Shown: positions 1 to 8,380 of the stretch, in pieces
How the letters are laid out: each line of letters starts with the position of its first letter
Numbering within the stretch: the first letter of the stretch is position 1
From: CALLVY01 sp937899855
GTDB taxonomy: Bacteria; Bacteroidota; Bacteroidia; Chitinophagales; Saprospiraceae
Length of the DNA: 26,018 bases
Direction: 5' to 3'
NCBI GenBank assembly: GCA_039820405.1
Contig: JBCBQC010000092.1
Location: forward strand, 1-26,018
Translations under genes and position numbers: made by a program
The notes under the pieces: model-generated
What the model was told of the DNA's origin: nothing
What the model saw: only the letters and a program-made list of their open reading frames with translations
Databases searched by the model: none

Positions 1-77
1 CGCCAGAAAAAAGGAGCGTCGAGCAGAACCAAAATCTGCTGAAGCTGCGAGCAAAAACATTTTTCAGACACCCCCTA
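1..77 (+). repeat. Degraded right part of the 166-bp MITE-like element (third copy, cut by window edge)
   Basis: Positions 22-77 align with the right third of the two full copies at 12820-12985 and 14550-14715. The shared pieces are the AGAACCAAAATCTG-like core, a CAAAA-CATTT segment and a terminal AGACACCCCCTA. The last 15 bases match the right end of the 12985 copy at 12 of 15 positions. The copy is in the same orientation, ends in TA like the others and is clearly more diverged. Its left part lies outside the window, so its full length is unknown. Confidence 0.6.
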
Positions 78-758
78 ATTTCCGTTTTTGTTTTGGATTT
101 GGCAAAAAATACCCGCTTTATTTTCTGCGTGTATGCTTCGGGTAAGACGCCCGTGTGGGCACCGCGAGATCATCCCGTATAATAGGAACGAATGGGGCGG
201 AAAAATGTGGCGGCTGTGATCTTCTAGTACTGCGCTAGCGGACGGCTGGAATCAGTAGGATCTTGTGATCGGTGGTAAAAGGCCAAAATCCCTAAATTTG
301 AAGAGGGGAGGCGCCAATAAATTCACCAGAAGGCTTTTAACTGTTGATTAAATGACTTAATTTAAGCATGCGTTTAGCGCTACCATACTCCATTGATCTA
401 CACCATTCTCATGGAGCCAATTCACAAGTAGGATAAATAACGGACCACAACGTGCTTGGGAGGTGCACCTCCCTGAGCTGCGCGGTGACTCCGAACTAAC
501 GATCATTATCATCTACCCCAATTTTTTCGTGCGGGTGCCGATCCGTACGTACGTTTTCCCCGTGGCACTGCCGTGTGGGATACTCTCCGCTTTTCCCCAG
601 ATTGGCGGTGGGTAATCGTACGGTACAATGGCTCCGTACAGTATGGAAAATAACAACATCAGGGATCCATTTGGCAAATTAAAACGGAACTCCGGGGGCC
701 AGTCCAAGGCCGCTCCGGGGATACCTGCTATTTTCCTAAATCTAAAGTCAATATCAAC
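78..758. other. Non-coding stretch upstream of the first gene
   Basis: I see no supportable gene here. The base composition is mixed and lower in GC than the neighbouring genes. A 64-codon open frame on the minus strand (513-707) has no recognisable domain, signal peptide or start signal. No tRNA-like cloverleaf and no convincing promoter for the gene at 759 were found; a weak match to the -7 box (TCCATTTG, about 90 bp upstream of that ATG) is not enough to call. The stretch may hold decayed mobile sequence, since it begins at the end of a repeat copy. Confidence 0.5.
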
Positions 759-1835
759 ATGAAAAAAACACTTCTATTACTCTGCTTATTTTTGACGGGC
801 TTAGGGACCCTAAGTGCCCAGGAACCCATTACCGTAAACGTGGAAAACATCTTGTCGGAATGCACCGATGCGATCGAGATTTTACAAAGCACGCTGGCCC
901 GCCGCGAAGTGGAGCTGACGATCAACAATCCCAACACCAATGCCCTCGTATACGCCTACTGGGTGTTTTCCCAAGATGGGGTAGAAATAGAGGTGGTGGA
1001 AGACGCTGCCAGTGGCTTTTGGATGAGAAGTACCACCCTTCAGTTTCAGGTAGCCATTGATGCGGGTAGCGGCGATGTCCCCGCGGGACTGGAGAGCGGC
1101 ATCTACGAGGTTGCCCTACGACTCTGCTATTGGAAAGGAGTGGGGGCTACCCAGACCGTCAATACCCAGCTGGAAGGCTCGCAGTATTGTAGCCAAAGCT
1201 TGGTGGCGGGGGCTTCCGCCATCTGCTGCGACATTCCATTGGGTTGTATCGACTATACCGATTGCCCCGATGTATCCATCCAGGTCAACGAGGTCAAAGG
1301 GACCGTTACCGGCTCCGTACCTTCGGGGGCCAATTACTGGCGACTGACTGTGTACGATATTGAGGAAGGATACTTCTACTATCCCTTCATCACTAACGCG
1401 GAGCTGAGTCCCGGCTGCTGGAACTACGCTATCGAAGCTTGGTATCCCAATGGCTGTTATTCGGTAGCGCGGGGCTACGGTTGCTACATCGAGGCGGAAG
1501 AAACTCCCCAAGGCGACTTCCCCTTCGAAGGCCTGGGCTCGGGTAGCACGGAAGCATTCTCGGCGGCTGAGTACCGACGGACCGCCTCGGGTCAGGGCTT
1601 GGAGCCGCTTCTGGAAGCTTATCCCGTCCCCTTTACCGACCAATTGACCATCACCACGGCCGCGGAAGACGCTCGCCTGCGCATCATTGACCTGAGTGGT
1701 CGTACGATCGAGCAACGCCAGCTTCGCGCCGGCAGCACCGCCGTCCAGACGGATCGGTGGCCGGCCGGAATGTACCTGCTCCACCTGTCCGACGATACGG
1801 GCTTGTTGGAACAGCGCAAGGTCGTCAAACACTAG
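759..1835 (+). CDS. Secreted protein with T9SS type A C-terminal sorting domain
   Basis: This 358-residue protein begins with a clear signal peptide (KK, then a Leu-rich core, cleavage near LSA|Q at residue 20). Its central region of about 265 residues is rich in Cys, Tyr and Gly and matches no family I recognise. Residues 285-358 form a typical T9SS type A sorting domain: a YPVPF-type start (the usual form is YPNPF), a RIIDLSGR core, a PAGMYLLHL segment and a basic KVVKH tail. Such domains are known to direct cargo through the type IX outer-membrane machinery and are usually cleaved, leaving the protein on the cell surface or released. The start is the ATG that opens the signal peptide. A perfect hairpin follows the stop, so the gene is probably monocistronic. 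The specific role is unknown. Confidence 0.9.
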   Translation: MKKTLLLLCLFLTGLGTLSAQEPITVNVENILSECTDAIEILQSTLARREVELTINNPNTNALVYAYWVFSQDGVEIEVVEDAASGFWMRSTTLQFQVAIDAGSGDVPAGLESGIYEVALRLCYWKGVGATQTVNTQLEGSQYCSQSLVAGASAICCDIPLGCIDYTDCPDVSIQVNEVKGTVTGSVPSGANYWRLTVYDIEEGYFYYPFITNAELSPGCWNYAIEAWYPNGCYSVARGYGCYIEAEETPQGDFPFEGLGSGSTEAFSAAEYRRTASGQGLEPLLEAYPVPFTDQLTITTAAEDARLRIIDLSGRTIEQRQLRAGSTAVQTDRWPAGMYLLHLSDDTGLLEQRKVVKH

Positions 1836-1854
1836 CTGGTGTGATCCCCTAAAA

Positions 1855-1889
1855 GATACCGGATTCTCCACCCTGGGGAATCCGGTATC
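1855..1889 (+). terminator. Rho-independent-type terminator hairpin after the T9SS cargo gene
   Basis: A perfect 12-bp inverted repeat (GATACCGGATTC and GAATCCGGTATC) with an 11-nt loop lies 19 bp after the stop codon at 1835. The following bases (CTTATTA) are only weakly T-rich. The stem is long, so termination is likely but the U tract is poor. Confidence 0.7.
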
Positions 1890-2178
1890 CTTATTACTAA
1901 CATTATCGATTTCCCAGGGTGCTTCTCCTACATTCTCCGGAAACAGTATCTACAGTACGCTAATTATCTGGTAAGAACTGCCGTCCGCAGTTGTTACATT
2001 TATGATGTTATTTCCCTTGGTAAGTTAAGCCATTCTTTTTATCTTGTAACGATAGTAGTTTGGAAAGGGAGGCATTTTTCTTCCGGTTTGGTCACTTTAA
2101 GATCATGTGACGACTGCCAATTGCTACGCTTTTTTAGTGCCCAGCCTTACATCGGGTACACCACCAAAGAATATTTCT
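1890..2178. other. Non-coding stretch between terminator and lipoprotein gene
   Basis: This stretch is AT-rich. The only structure I see is a small perfect hairpin at 1976-1992 (AACTGC, 5-nt loop, GCAGTT). Near 2057 there is a TAGTTTGG sequence that resembles but does not match the Bacteroidetes -7 box. The open frame of the next gene extends back to a GTG at 2107, but that extension would bury its lipoprotein signal, so I treat it as untranslated. Confidence 0.45.
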
Positions 2179-2991
2179 ATGAAAACTTACCTCGGTATTC
2201 TTCCCTTGCTATTGCTATTTTCCTGTCGTGAAGAGCAGCCGCAACCGTCCACCGAAATTGGACCATTGATCCAACGCACCGCAAAATTTACGAGATTTGA
2301 GGTATTGGAGAGGTCTCCCGAACGCCAAGAAAATTTTGAGCTAATGGGCCAAGATCTGTTGGGTAGATTTAAGTTACACCCCTTGTCGATTGACGGAACT
2401 ACCACCGATTCGGTGTATTACTCCCGTAACTACTTTTTTTACCTTGCGGTAGTGACTTCGGGGTGTGGCGAAAGTGATCCGATAAAGTACTTTGAAACTT
2501 TTGGTGGCTCTCGTACCGCTTATCTTGAAAGACATTGTAAAAAAGAAGATTTCGTCGAGCAGTTGGATAGTAATCGTTACATGGGGGTCAGCGTTGTACA
2601 CGATCGAAAAATGCACCACTGGTTGGGGAGAGATAGCCTTTATCTTATCGTCAATGAATATAATTTCCTTACCATCCCCGCCTACGGTGCTTCTAATTTA
2701 ATCCCCACGTATCTTTATGATGCTGGCGTCCACTATAGCCCAAGAGGCCTTCCCATTCCATTGGTTAGTGGCCATTTTAACACCGCTCATATGAGCCGTG
2801 AAGATCATTGTGCATACTATTTTCAAGTGGGCTTTATTGAATACGAAGCGGGGAAGAAATACGACTGGCAAAAGTATTTTTTTGAGAATGTATTGTTTGA
2901 GTCGACGGTATGTTTTCCTTTTACGGTGTTGGAAAATCCGGAGAGAATTGAACCGTACAGCCACTACTTTTCCGATTTTATCATCGAATAG
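2179..2991 (+). CDS. Putative lipoprotein of unknown function
   Basis: Starting from the ATG at 2179 the product has 270 residues. It opens with a lipoprotein signal: MKTY, a Leu-rich core, then the lipobox LLFS|C with the lipidated cysteine at residue 16. The in-frame GTG at 2107 would add 24 residues ahead of this signal and is less likely. The mature part is rich in Tyr, Phe and His and has scattered cysteines; I recognise no domain. The residues after the lipidated Cys are REEQ, which in Bacteroidetes may favour surface exposure, although the usual export signal is K-D/E2 or Q-A/S-rich and this match is loose. The coding sequence uses noticeably more A/T-ending codons than its neighbours, and the gene is closed off by a strong terminator, so it looks like an independent, perhaps acquired, unit. 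Confidence 0.7.
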   Translation: MKTYLGILPLLLLFSCREEQPQPSTEIGPLIQRTAKFTRFEVLERSPERQENFELMGQDLLGRFKLHPLSIDGTTTDSVYYSRNYFFYLAVVTSGCGESDPIKYFETFGGSRTAYLERHCKKEDFVEQLDSNRYMGVSVVHDRKMHHWLGRDSLYLIVNEYNFLTIPAYGASNLIPTYLYDAGVHYSPRGLPIPLVSGHFNTAHMSREDHCAYYFQVGFIEYEAGKKYDWQKYFFENVLFESTVCFPFTVLENPERIEPYSHYFSDFIIE

Positions 2992-3021
2992 CATCACTTT
3001 AAACCTCCCGAATAAAAACTT

Positions 3022-3053
3022 GGGTTCCCTCGCGGGGGGAGCCCGTTTTTTTT
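3022..3053 (+). terminator. Strong intrinsic terminator after the lipoprotein gene
   Basis: An 8-bp stem (GGGTTCCC with GGGAGCCC, one T-G wobble) with a 7-nt loop is followed by G and then eight consecutive T. It lies 31 bp after the stop at 2991 and has the classic intrinsic terminator form on the plus strand. Confidence 0.85.
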
Positions 3054-3256
3054 GGGCAATTGATAAAAATTATCGTCATTTGTTGCGATTTTCGATCCTT
3101 GGCACGAAAATGTTGGCGTTGATCCAAGTAAATTCCAGCTTTCAAAAACGATTACTCAAATATTGCGTTAATAAGTAATGCTTTTTACGAGCGTCGGCAA
3201 ACAACATCATTAAACGACCTCGCGCACACTTTTGACTCCTTACAATCCTAAGATAC

Positions 3257-4921
3257 ATGGTTGACCAGTCCAATACCCCACCACAAAAATTCAACATATG
3301 GTTGCCTTTATTATTGGCCCTCATGGTGGTCCTGGGTATGGTGATTGGGGCGCGGCTCAACTCCGCTCAACTCGCGCGCTACAGCAGCCCTAGCGATCGG
3401 AACCTATCCAATAAGAGCGAACCGGGACGCTTGGAGGAGCTCATCCGCTACGTCGAGGCGCGTTATGTCGATGAGGTGGATACGGACGAGATGATCGAAA
3501 AGGCCATCAACAACTTACTCGACGAACTCGATCCCCATTCCAACTACATTTCCGCCAGTCAACTCCGCGAAGTCAACGAAGTACTCGAAGGCAATTTCGA
3601 AGGTATCGGCGTGGAGTTTTTGATCGTTGAAGATACCGTTATGGTGGTCTCTCCGATTGCGGGGGGGCCGTCCGAAGCGGTGGGCATCTTGCCCGGCGAT
3701 AAGATCGTCGAGATCGAAGATTCGCTCATTGCTGGAGTGGGCGTGGAGGTCAGAGACGTCGTCGAACTCCTTCGTGGCGACAAGGGCAGCAAGGTCAACG
3801 TCGGTATCCGGCGAGGCTACGCGGCCGAGGTCCTTCCCTTTACCATCACCCGCGACGAGATTCCCGATTTTAGCGTCGACGTGGGCTATATGATTGACGA
3901 CAAAACGGGCTACATCAAGATCAGCCGCTTTAGCGCCACCACCTACCAGGAATTTATGGAACAACTCGAAACGCTCGTCGACCAGCACGGGATGGAAAAC
4001 CTCATCATCGACCTGCGGCAGAATCCCGGGGGCTACCTTCAGGAGGCGACCAATATCTTGAGTCAGTTGTTTACCGAAAAGGGCAAAGTCCTGGTGTATA
4101 CCGAAGGGCGTAGCGTCCGTCGTAGCGAATACGAAACGACCGGCCGCCCCTTCTTCCGCATTGGTGACGTATCCGTCCTGATCGACGAAGGGTCGGCCTC
4201 CGCCAGTGAAATCATTGCCGGTGCGATCCAGGATTGGGACCGCGGGTACATCATCGGCCGACGTTCCTTTGGCAAGGGCCTGGTCCAGGAGCAGTACAAC
4301 CTCAAGGACGGCTCGGCCCTGCGGCTGACCGTGGCCCGTTACTACACCCCCTCCGATCGCCTGATCCAAAAGGGCTACGGCGACGATCGCCTCTACGACG
4401 AAGACTTGGCCAAACGTTTTGAATCCGGCGAATTGCAGAGCCGCGATAGCATTGCCGTGGACGATACCACTCGCTACTACACCTCCGAAGGCCGCGTGGT
4501 GTACGGCGGCGGCGGTATCACTCCCGATATTTTTATCCCCATCGATACCCTGTTGCTCAACGATGATTACCTGCGGCTCCGGCAGTACCTACCCGAGTAC
4601 GTTTACCGCTATTACCAAGATCAACAAGAGGCGCTCCGCGCTTACGATGACCTCAACGTTTACCAACGCAACTTCCGCCTGAGCGATCGCGATTTCCGCG
4701 CCTTCGTCGACTACGCCATCGATAAGGGCGTCGCCTTTGCCGACCCCAGTCTGGCTCGGGTGGACGAGGCCATCCGCCTGTTGTTCAAAGCCCGTTTGAG
4801 CCGCAATCTTTTTGGCGACGAAGGCTTCTTTGCAATCTGGAACGAACAAGATCCGGTCGTCCAACGCGCCGTTAAGCTGATGCGTCAGCCCGTTCCCCTG
4901 ACTTCCCTCCGCCAGGAGTAG
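3257..4921 (+). CDS. S41 family carboxy-terminal processing protease (CtpA/Prc type)
   Basis: This 554-residue serine protease is anchored by one N-terminal membrane segment (about residues 13-31), placing the catalytic part in the periplasm. A PDZ domain spans about residues 110-205 (GIGVEF, then GGPSEAVGILPGDKIVEI). The S41 fold follows, with GYIKISRF, LIIDLRQNPGG and the catalytic dyad. The nucleophile Ser315 lies in GSASASE, and the general base Lys340 in SFGKG. Their 25-residue spacing is the one known in Prc-type enzymes. A C-terminal extension of about 130 residues after the catalytic domain resembles that of Bacteroidetes homologues. Such proteases trim or degrade exported proteins from the C terminus; the substrate here is unknown. 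The gene has its own intergenic region upstream and converges on the alpha-galactosidase gene. Confidence 0.93.
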   Translation: MVDQSNTPPQKFNIWLPLLLALMVVLGMVIGARLNSAQLARYSSPSDRNLSNKSEPGRLEELIRYVEARYVDEVDTDEMIEKAINNLLDELDPHSNYISASQLREVNEVLEGNFEGIGVEFLIVEDTVMVVSPIAGGPSEAVGILPGDKIVEIEDSLIAGVGVEVRDVVELLRGDKGSKVNVGIRRGYAAEVLPFTITRDEIPDFSVDVGYMIDDKTGYIKISRFSATTYQEFMEQLETLVDQHGMENLIIDLRQNPGGYLQEATNILSQLFTEKGKVLVYTEGRSVRRSEYETTGRPFFRIGDVSVLIDEGSASASEIIAGAIQDWDRGYIIGRRSFGKGLVQEQYNLKDGSALRLTVARYYTPSDRLIQKGYGDDRLYDEDLAKRFESGELQSRDSIAVDDTTRYYTSEGRVVYGGGGITPDIFIPIDTLLLNDDYLRLRQYLPEYVYRYYQDQQEALRAYDDLNVYQRNFRLSDRDFRAFVDYAIDKGVAFADPSLARVDEAIRLLFKARLSRNLFGDEGFFAIWNEQDPVVQRAVKLMRQPVPLTSLRQE

Positions 4922-4933
4922 GCACGGCTTCCC

Positions 4934-4965
4934 TTTTTTCTAAGTCGATTTTTTTCTAAGTCGAT
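4934..4965. repeat. Exact 16-bp tandem duplication between two convergent stop codons
   Basis: The unit TTTTTTCTAAGTCGAT occurs twice without a gap (4934-4949 and 4950-4965). The second unit contains the stop codon of the minus-strand alpha-galactosidase (CTA on the plus strand at 4956-4958). The A-rich run read on the minus strand after that stop corresponds to the T runs here; the T runs on the plus strand may help end transcription of the protease gene, but there is no stem. Confidence 0.8.
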
Positions 4966-6674
4966 CGGAGTACCAAGCTCTCGTAAGCTTCCAGCGTCAC
5001 CCGCAAGGCACCGCTTTGGATGGCGGCAGCCCGCCCGCTGAGGTTACAGCAAGCTACGTAGGCCTGTGCTTCCCGCTTAAAATGAATGAGGTAACGATCC
5101 CCGCCCAGGGCGTCGACCCGCCGTACCGCTACGTTGCGCCAGTGAAAAACTTCCGCCAGCTCCAGCAACTGCTCTTCGGAATATTTACTCAAATTATCGG
5201 AGGTAAAAAGCAAATGCCCCAATAGGGTATTGAGGAGGAGGATGGTGTACTGTTGGGGGGTACTGAGTTGGATGTTGTGTTCGCGGAGGAGGAAAACGTC
5301 GGGATCGTTGTGGAAAGCCCGCCCGTTGAGTTGGCGCCGCCCGATGACCGTACGCAGGGCTACGATGGTCGATACGCGTTCGCGCATCCGTAGAAAGCGC
5401 AGAAAGCGATGCTCCCACTGCAGGTGGATGTCGGCCCCGATCCGGCAATATTCCACCATTCCAAAGCAGGTGCCCAGGGGGACCCCACAGGCCAAGATCC
5501 ACCGATCGCCAACCAACCTGCGCAAAAAGGCCATGACCTCGTGCATCACTTGGCCCCGCGTTTTTTGCACGGGGGGATGGATGCAAGCCGCAAAGAGGAA
5601 GTCCAATTTTACGATTTGGTAGCCCCACTGATCGAGGACCTGGTAAAATACCCGGGTCAGGTACTCCTGTACGCCGGGCTGGTAAAAATCCAGGGCGTAG
5701 TACCAGCCGCCCCAGGCCGGATTGTAACCCACTTTGATGGGCTGGCCGCTCCGGTCGCGCAGCAGCCAATCGGGGTGTTGGCGGTACAGCTCCGAGCGAG
5801 GATCGCAGACGAAGGGGGCCAGCCACAAGCCGGGTTGGAGCCCCCGTTGGCGGATTTGTTGGGCCAGGGGAGCCATGCCACGGGGAAAGGAGGGCTTGGT
5901 CGACAGCCAGTCGCCGACGTAGGTTTGGTAGCCATCGTCGATCTGGAAAATGTCAAAATCGTGGGGAGCGGCCGCCAGCGCTTCGAGGTTTTCGAGGAGC
6001 AGGGCTTCGTTGATGTCGGTGTAGTAGTTGTACCAACTCGTCCAGCCCGTTACCCGCGGTGCCCGGGGGGGCGGGCATTCCAAGAGTTCAAAGTAGCGGT
6101 CAAAAACCGCCTGCTCCATTCCCTCCAGTAGCAGCAGGTCGAAGGTGGGGTAGGAGTGTTTGACCTGGAGCCCCCGACAATCTTTGCGGATGCGGATTTG
6201 CTGGGCGGCCCGATCGTACTGGATCAGGGTAAAGCCGGTCGCTTCGAGGAGGGAGCCGATAAAGGCCAAGTGCTGGCCCCGGCGGAGGTAGGAATAGGTC
6301 CAGGAGTGCAACCGTCCCCGACCGCGCTGGACGTCCGGGAGGTACTCATCACCGTAATAGCGGAGATAGGGGCGGGCCAGTCGCCGCAGGGGAGGAATGC
6401 CTTCTTCAAAATCGTATTCCCGACTCTCCGACCAAGATTGAAAGCCATTGCAAAAGATTTGGTCCCCGGTACGGAACGGCTCTTTAAAGACCAACTCCAC
6501 CCGGTGGAGCACGAGGTCGCGTTTGGGGTGGATGGTGAGGCGGATGCGTTGGGCGCCGGCCTCTTGGTGGACGTTGAAGTCGACGTAGAGCGCGTCGACC
6601 GAGAGGCGTTTGCCGATTTCTAGTTCCAACTGTTGCTCGTCAAATTCGAGGTGGACCCGGGCTAGCGTGTGCAT
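4956..6674 (-). CDS. Alpha-galactosidase (GH36-type clan GH-D glycoside hydrolase)
   Basis: This 572-residue enzyme has no signal peptide, so it should act in the cytoplasm. An N-terminal beta-rich domain (about 1-200, with FCNGFQSWSES) precedes the TIM barrel, whose markers are GWTSWYNYY, DIFQIDDGYQ, GLWLAPF and VKLDFLFAA. By family analogy Asp358 in KLDF is the nucleophile. Asp415 in RIGADIHLQW fits the acid/base position. A short beta domain closes the protein. It probably releases alpha-linked galactose from imported oligosaccharides. The substrate is not fixed by sequence, and no transporter, SusC/D pair or other sugar gene is adjacent. The start is an ATG with a poor ribosome binding site. 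It is divergent from the LytTR gene and convergent with the protease gene. Confidence 0.88.
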   Translation of the reverse strand: MHTLARVHLEFDEQQLELEIGKRLSVDALYVDFNVHQEAGAQRIRLTIHPKRDLVLHRVELVFKEPFRTGDQIFCNGFQSWSESREYDFEEGIPPLRRLARPYLRYYGDEYLPDVQRGRGRLHSWTYSYLRRGQHLAFIGSLLEATGFTLIQYDRAAQQIRIRKDCRGLQVKHSYPTFDLLLLEGMEQAVFDRYFELLECPPPRAPRVTGWTSWYNYYTDINEALLLENLEALAAAPHDFDIFQIDDGYQTYVGDWLSTKPSFPRGMAPLAQQIRQRGLQPGLWLAPFVCDPRSELYRQHPDWLLRDRSGQPIKVGYNPAWGGWYYALDFYQPGVQEYLTRVFYQVLDQWGYQIVKLDFLFAACIHPPVQKTRGQVMHEVMAFLRRLVGDRWILACGVPLGTCFGMVEYCRIGADIHLQWEHRFLRFLRMRERVSTIVALRTVIGRRQLNGRAFHNDPDVFLLREHNIQLSTPQQYTILLLNTLLGHLLFTSDNLSKYSEEQLLELAEVFHWRNVAVRRVDALGGDRYLIHFKREAQAYVACCNLSGRAAAIQSGALRVTLEAYESLVLRST

Positions 6675-6747
6675 GGCAGGAATTCTTTGCCGAGGAAGAT
6701 AGGGAATATTTTTGGCCGGCTGTTTATTTTTATACTATACTTGTTGG

Positions 6748-7563
6748 GTGAAAACGTTTCGATTAAATTTTCGGGGAGCCCGCGAAAACCTGCTGTGGAT
6801 CCTACTGGTGGGATTGGGGCTGGGCCTGGCCACTTACGGAATGGGGGGCTGGCCCACCCTGGGGCAAAGCATGGTCCAACAAGTCATCATTAGCCTGGTG
6901 ATCGGTGGGGGTGCCTTTGTGATTGTCGACAGCCTGCTGCCCTGGGGGGCGGTGTGGGGCGCGCGGCTTCATTACCTGGTCATGGCCCTCAGCTTTGTGG
7001 TTTTGGGCATGGTGGGGACGGAAGTGGAAGGCCTGGTTCGGCGTTTTTTATTTGGGGAAACCGATTTCCTATGGGGCGTCTGGCGGGGCGGACACTGGTT
7101 CAACGCCATCCTGACGGTTATTTTGGGTTTTAGTACCTTCCGCCTTACCCAACTCCGGGCGGCGGCAGCTAGCCATTCGGAGCCCCCAGCGAGCGAAGCG
7201 CCCCGCGAGCCCGCCCCCGTTACGGCGGAATTGCAACAGGTCCCCATCCGGCAAGGGGAAGCCATCCGCCTTTTTCCCATCGAGGCCATCCTGTACCTGG
7301 AGGCTTACGACAACTACGCCTTCCTCCACGACGAAGCGGGCAATAAATACCTGTGCAGTTACTCCCTCCGCAAATTGGAGGAGAAACTCGGGGATTCCTT
7401 TTTGCGCGTCCACCGCAAGTACCTCATCAACACCCAGCAGATCCTCCAAGTACAGCCCCACCTCAAGGGGCGTTTCGTCATCGAATTCAAAGATCGCCGC
7501 CGGACCAAGATCACCAGTAGCAGCAGCTACACGGAGGCCATCAAGGCCCTGATCCGCCTGTAG
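6748..7563 (+). CDS. Membrane-anchored LytTR-type DNA-binding regulator
   Basis: The N-terminal half contains about four hydrophobic membrane segments (LLWILLVGLGLGL, VIISLVIGGGAFVIV, YLVMALSFVVLGMV, FNAILTVILGFSTF). A linker rich in Ala, Pro and Glu leads to a LytTR DNA-binding domain from about residue 165 to the end: IRLFPIEAILYLEAYDNYAFLH, then SLRKLEEKL, FLRVHRKYLIN and a final SYTEAIKAL. There is no receiver domain, so it is not a classic two-component regulator; it more likely senses something in or at the membrane and binds DNA directly. There is no ATG at the head of the frame. I chose GTG 6748 just before the first membrane segment; TTG 6712 would give 283 residues and cannot be excluded. 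The DUF2306-like gene follows 114 bp downstream on the same strand. Confidence 0.85.
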   Translation: MKTFRLNFRGARENLLWILLVGLGLGLATYGMGGWPTLGQSMVQQVIISLVIGGGAFVIVDSLLPWGAVWGARLHYLVMALSFVVLGMVGTEVEGLVRRFLFGETDFLWGVWRGGHWFNAILTVILGFSTFRLTQLRAAAASHSEPPASEAPREPAPVTAELQQVPIRQGEAIRLFPIEAILYLEAYDNYAFLHDEAGNKYLCSYSLRKLEEKLGDSFLRVHRKYLINTQQILQVQPHLKGRFVIEFKDRRRTKITSSSSYTEAIKALIRL

Positions 7564-7677
7564 GGCGATTTTTCACCCCCGAAAAGTCCTCCTTCGCGGA
7601 ATAATTCCACCCTTCCACCCAAAAAGCCTGGCGACTCCCAGCCCGGGGACCGATGTTGGCCCCAAAATCATTGATCC

Positions 7678-8319
7678 ATGCTTCACCAAATCAACATCAT
7701 CGTACACGTCTTGGCGGGTTGTCTGGCCATGCTGATTGGCATCGTCGCCTACGCCTCCACCAAGGGGGATAAACTCCACCGCCGAATGGGCCAAATTTTT
7801 CTTTTCCTCATGGGAATCGTAATCCTCACTGCCCTCAATGGGGTGCTCTTTTTTATTGATCGTCCCTTTTTGACCGTGGTGACCCTCCAAAGTGCCTACC
7901 TTTCGTACACGGGGTACCGGGTGCTGCGTATTCGACAGAGCGCTTGGCAAACGATCGACCTGGGGATCATGCTCCTGACGCTAGGGGTCCTAGCGGGCTT
8001 TCTCTGGCAACGGGCGGTAGCCAATGTCCTTTGGCATCAGCTGGTGGTCGATTACCTCCTCTTGTACCTTTCCATCATCCTACTCTTCGATTTGCTACGC
8101 TACTTCCGGCCAAAATTATCCTTTGGCCCCCGCTTTTGGCTCTACGACCACATCTTCCGGATGACCAGCGCCTTTACCGCCCTCGTCTCGGCGGGATTCG
8201 GGACCGTCTTTGCCACCTGGGAACCCCTCAATCAAATCCTCCCCGCCGTCTTGGGGACGGGCTGGTTGGTGTTCTGTCTGTGGTATTTTCCGCGGAAAGG
8301 GAAGGTCAAATCGGCTTAG
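7678..8319 (+). CDS. DUF2306-like multi-pass membrane protein
   Basis: This 213-residue protein has about seven hydrophobic segments. Near the N terminus it has the pattern H(10)-x-x-x-G followed by KGDKLHRRMGQIF, which resembles the conserved His/Gly and K-G-x-x-H-R-x-x-G signature of DUF2306 membrane proteins. The conserved histidines suggest cofactor (perhaps heme) or metal binding, but this is an inference. The C terminus is basic (PRKGKVKSA) and probably cytoplasmic. The ATG start follows a 114-bp gap after the LytTR gene, and I see no promoter in that gap. The gene converges on the ATPase operon. Confidence 0.7.
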   Translation: MLHQINIIVHVLAGCLAMLIGIVAYASTKGDKLHRRMGQIFLFLMGIVILTALNGVLFFIDRPFLTVVTLQSAYLSYTGYRVLRIRQSAWQTIDLGIMLLTLGVLAGFLWQRAVANVLWHQLVVDYLLLYLSIILLFDLLRYFRPKLSFGPRFWLYDHIFRMTSAFTALVSAGFGTVFATWEPLNQILPAVLGTGWLVFCLWYFPRKGKVKSA

Positions 8320-8380
8320 TAGAGAGAGGGAATGGGGAGCAGCCGCTCTACGGAGGGAGGTCCGCTACCCTGTGGGGCAG

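Noticed and set aside
513..707. Minus-strand 64-codon frame in the first intergenic region
   Set aside because: No domain, no signal peptide, no ribosome binding site and no neighbour that would explain it.
2107..2178. GTG start giving a 294-residue form of the lipoprotein
   Set aside because: It would put 24 residues in front of a clear lipoprotein signal peptide with lipobox LLFS|C.
5409..6131. Plus-strand 240-codon frame opposite the alpha-galactosidase
   Set aside because: It is the antisense shadow of a gene with intact catalytic motifs and has no recognisable features.
6712..6743. TTG and TATACTTG resembling a -33/-7 promoter just before the LytTR gene
   Set aside because: The -7 box has one mismatch, and its predicted transcript start falls at the GTG itself, leaving no leader, so the start codon and the promoter cannot both be right as drawn.
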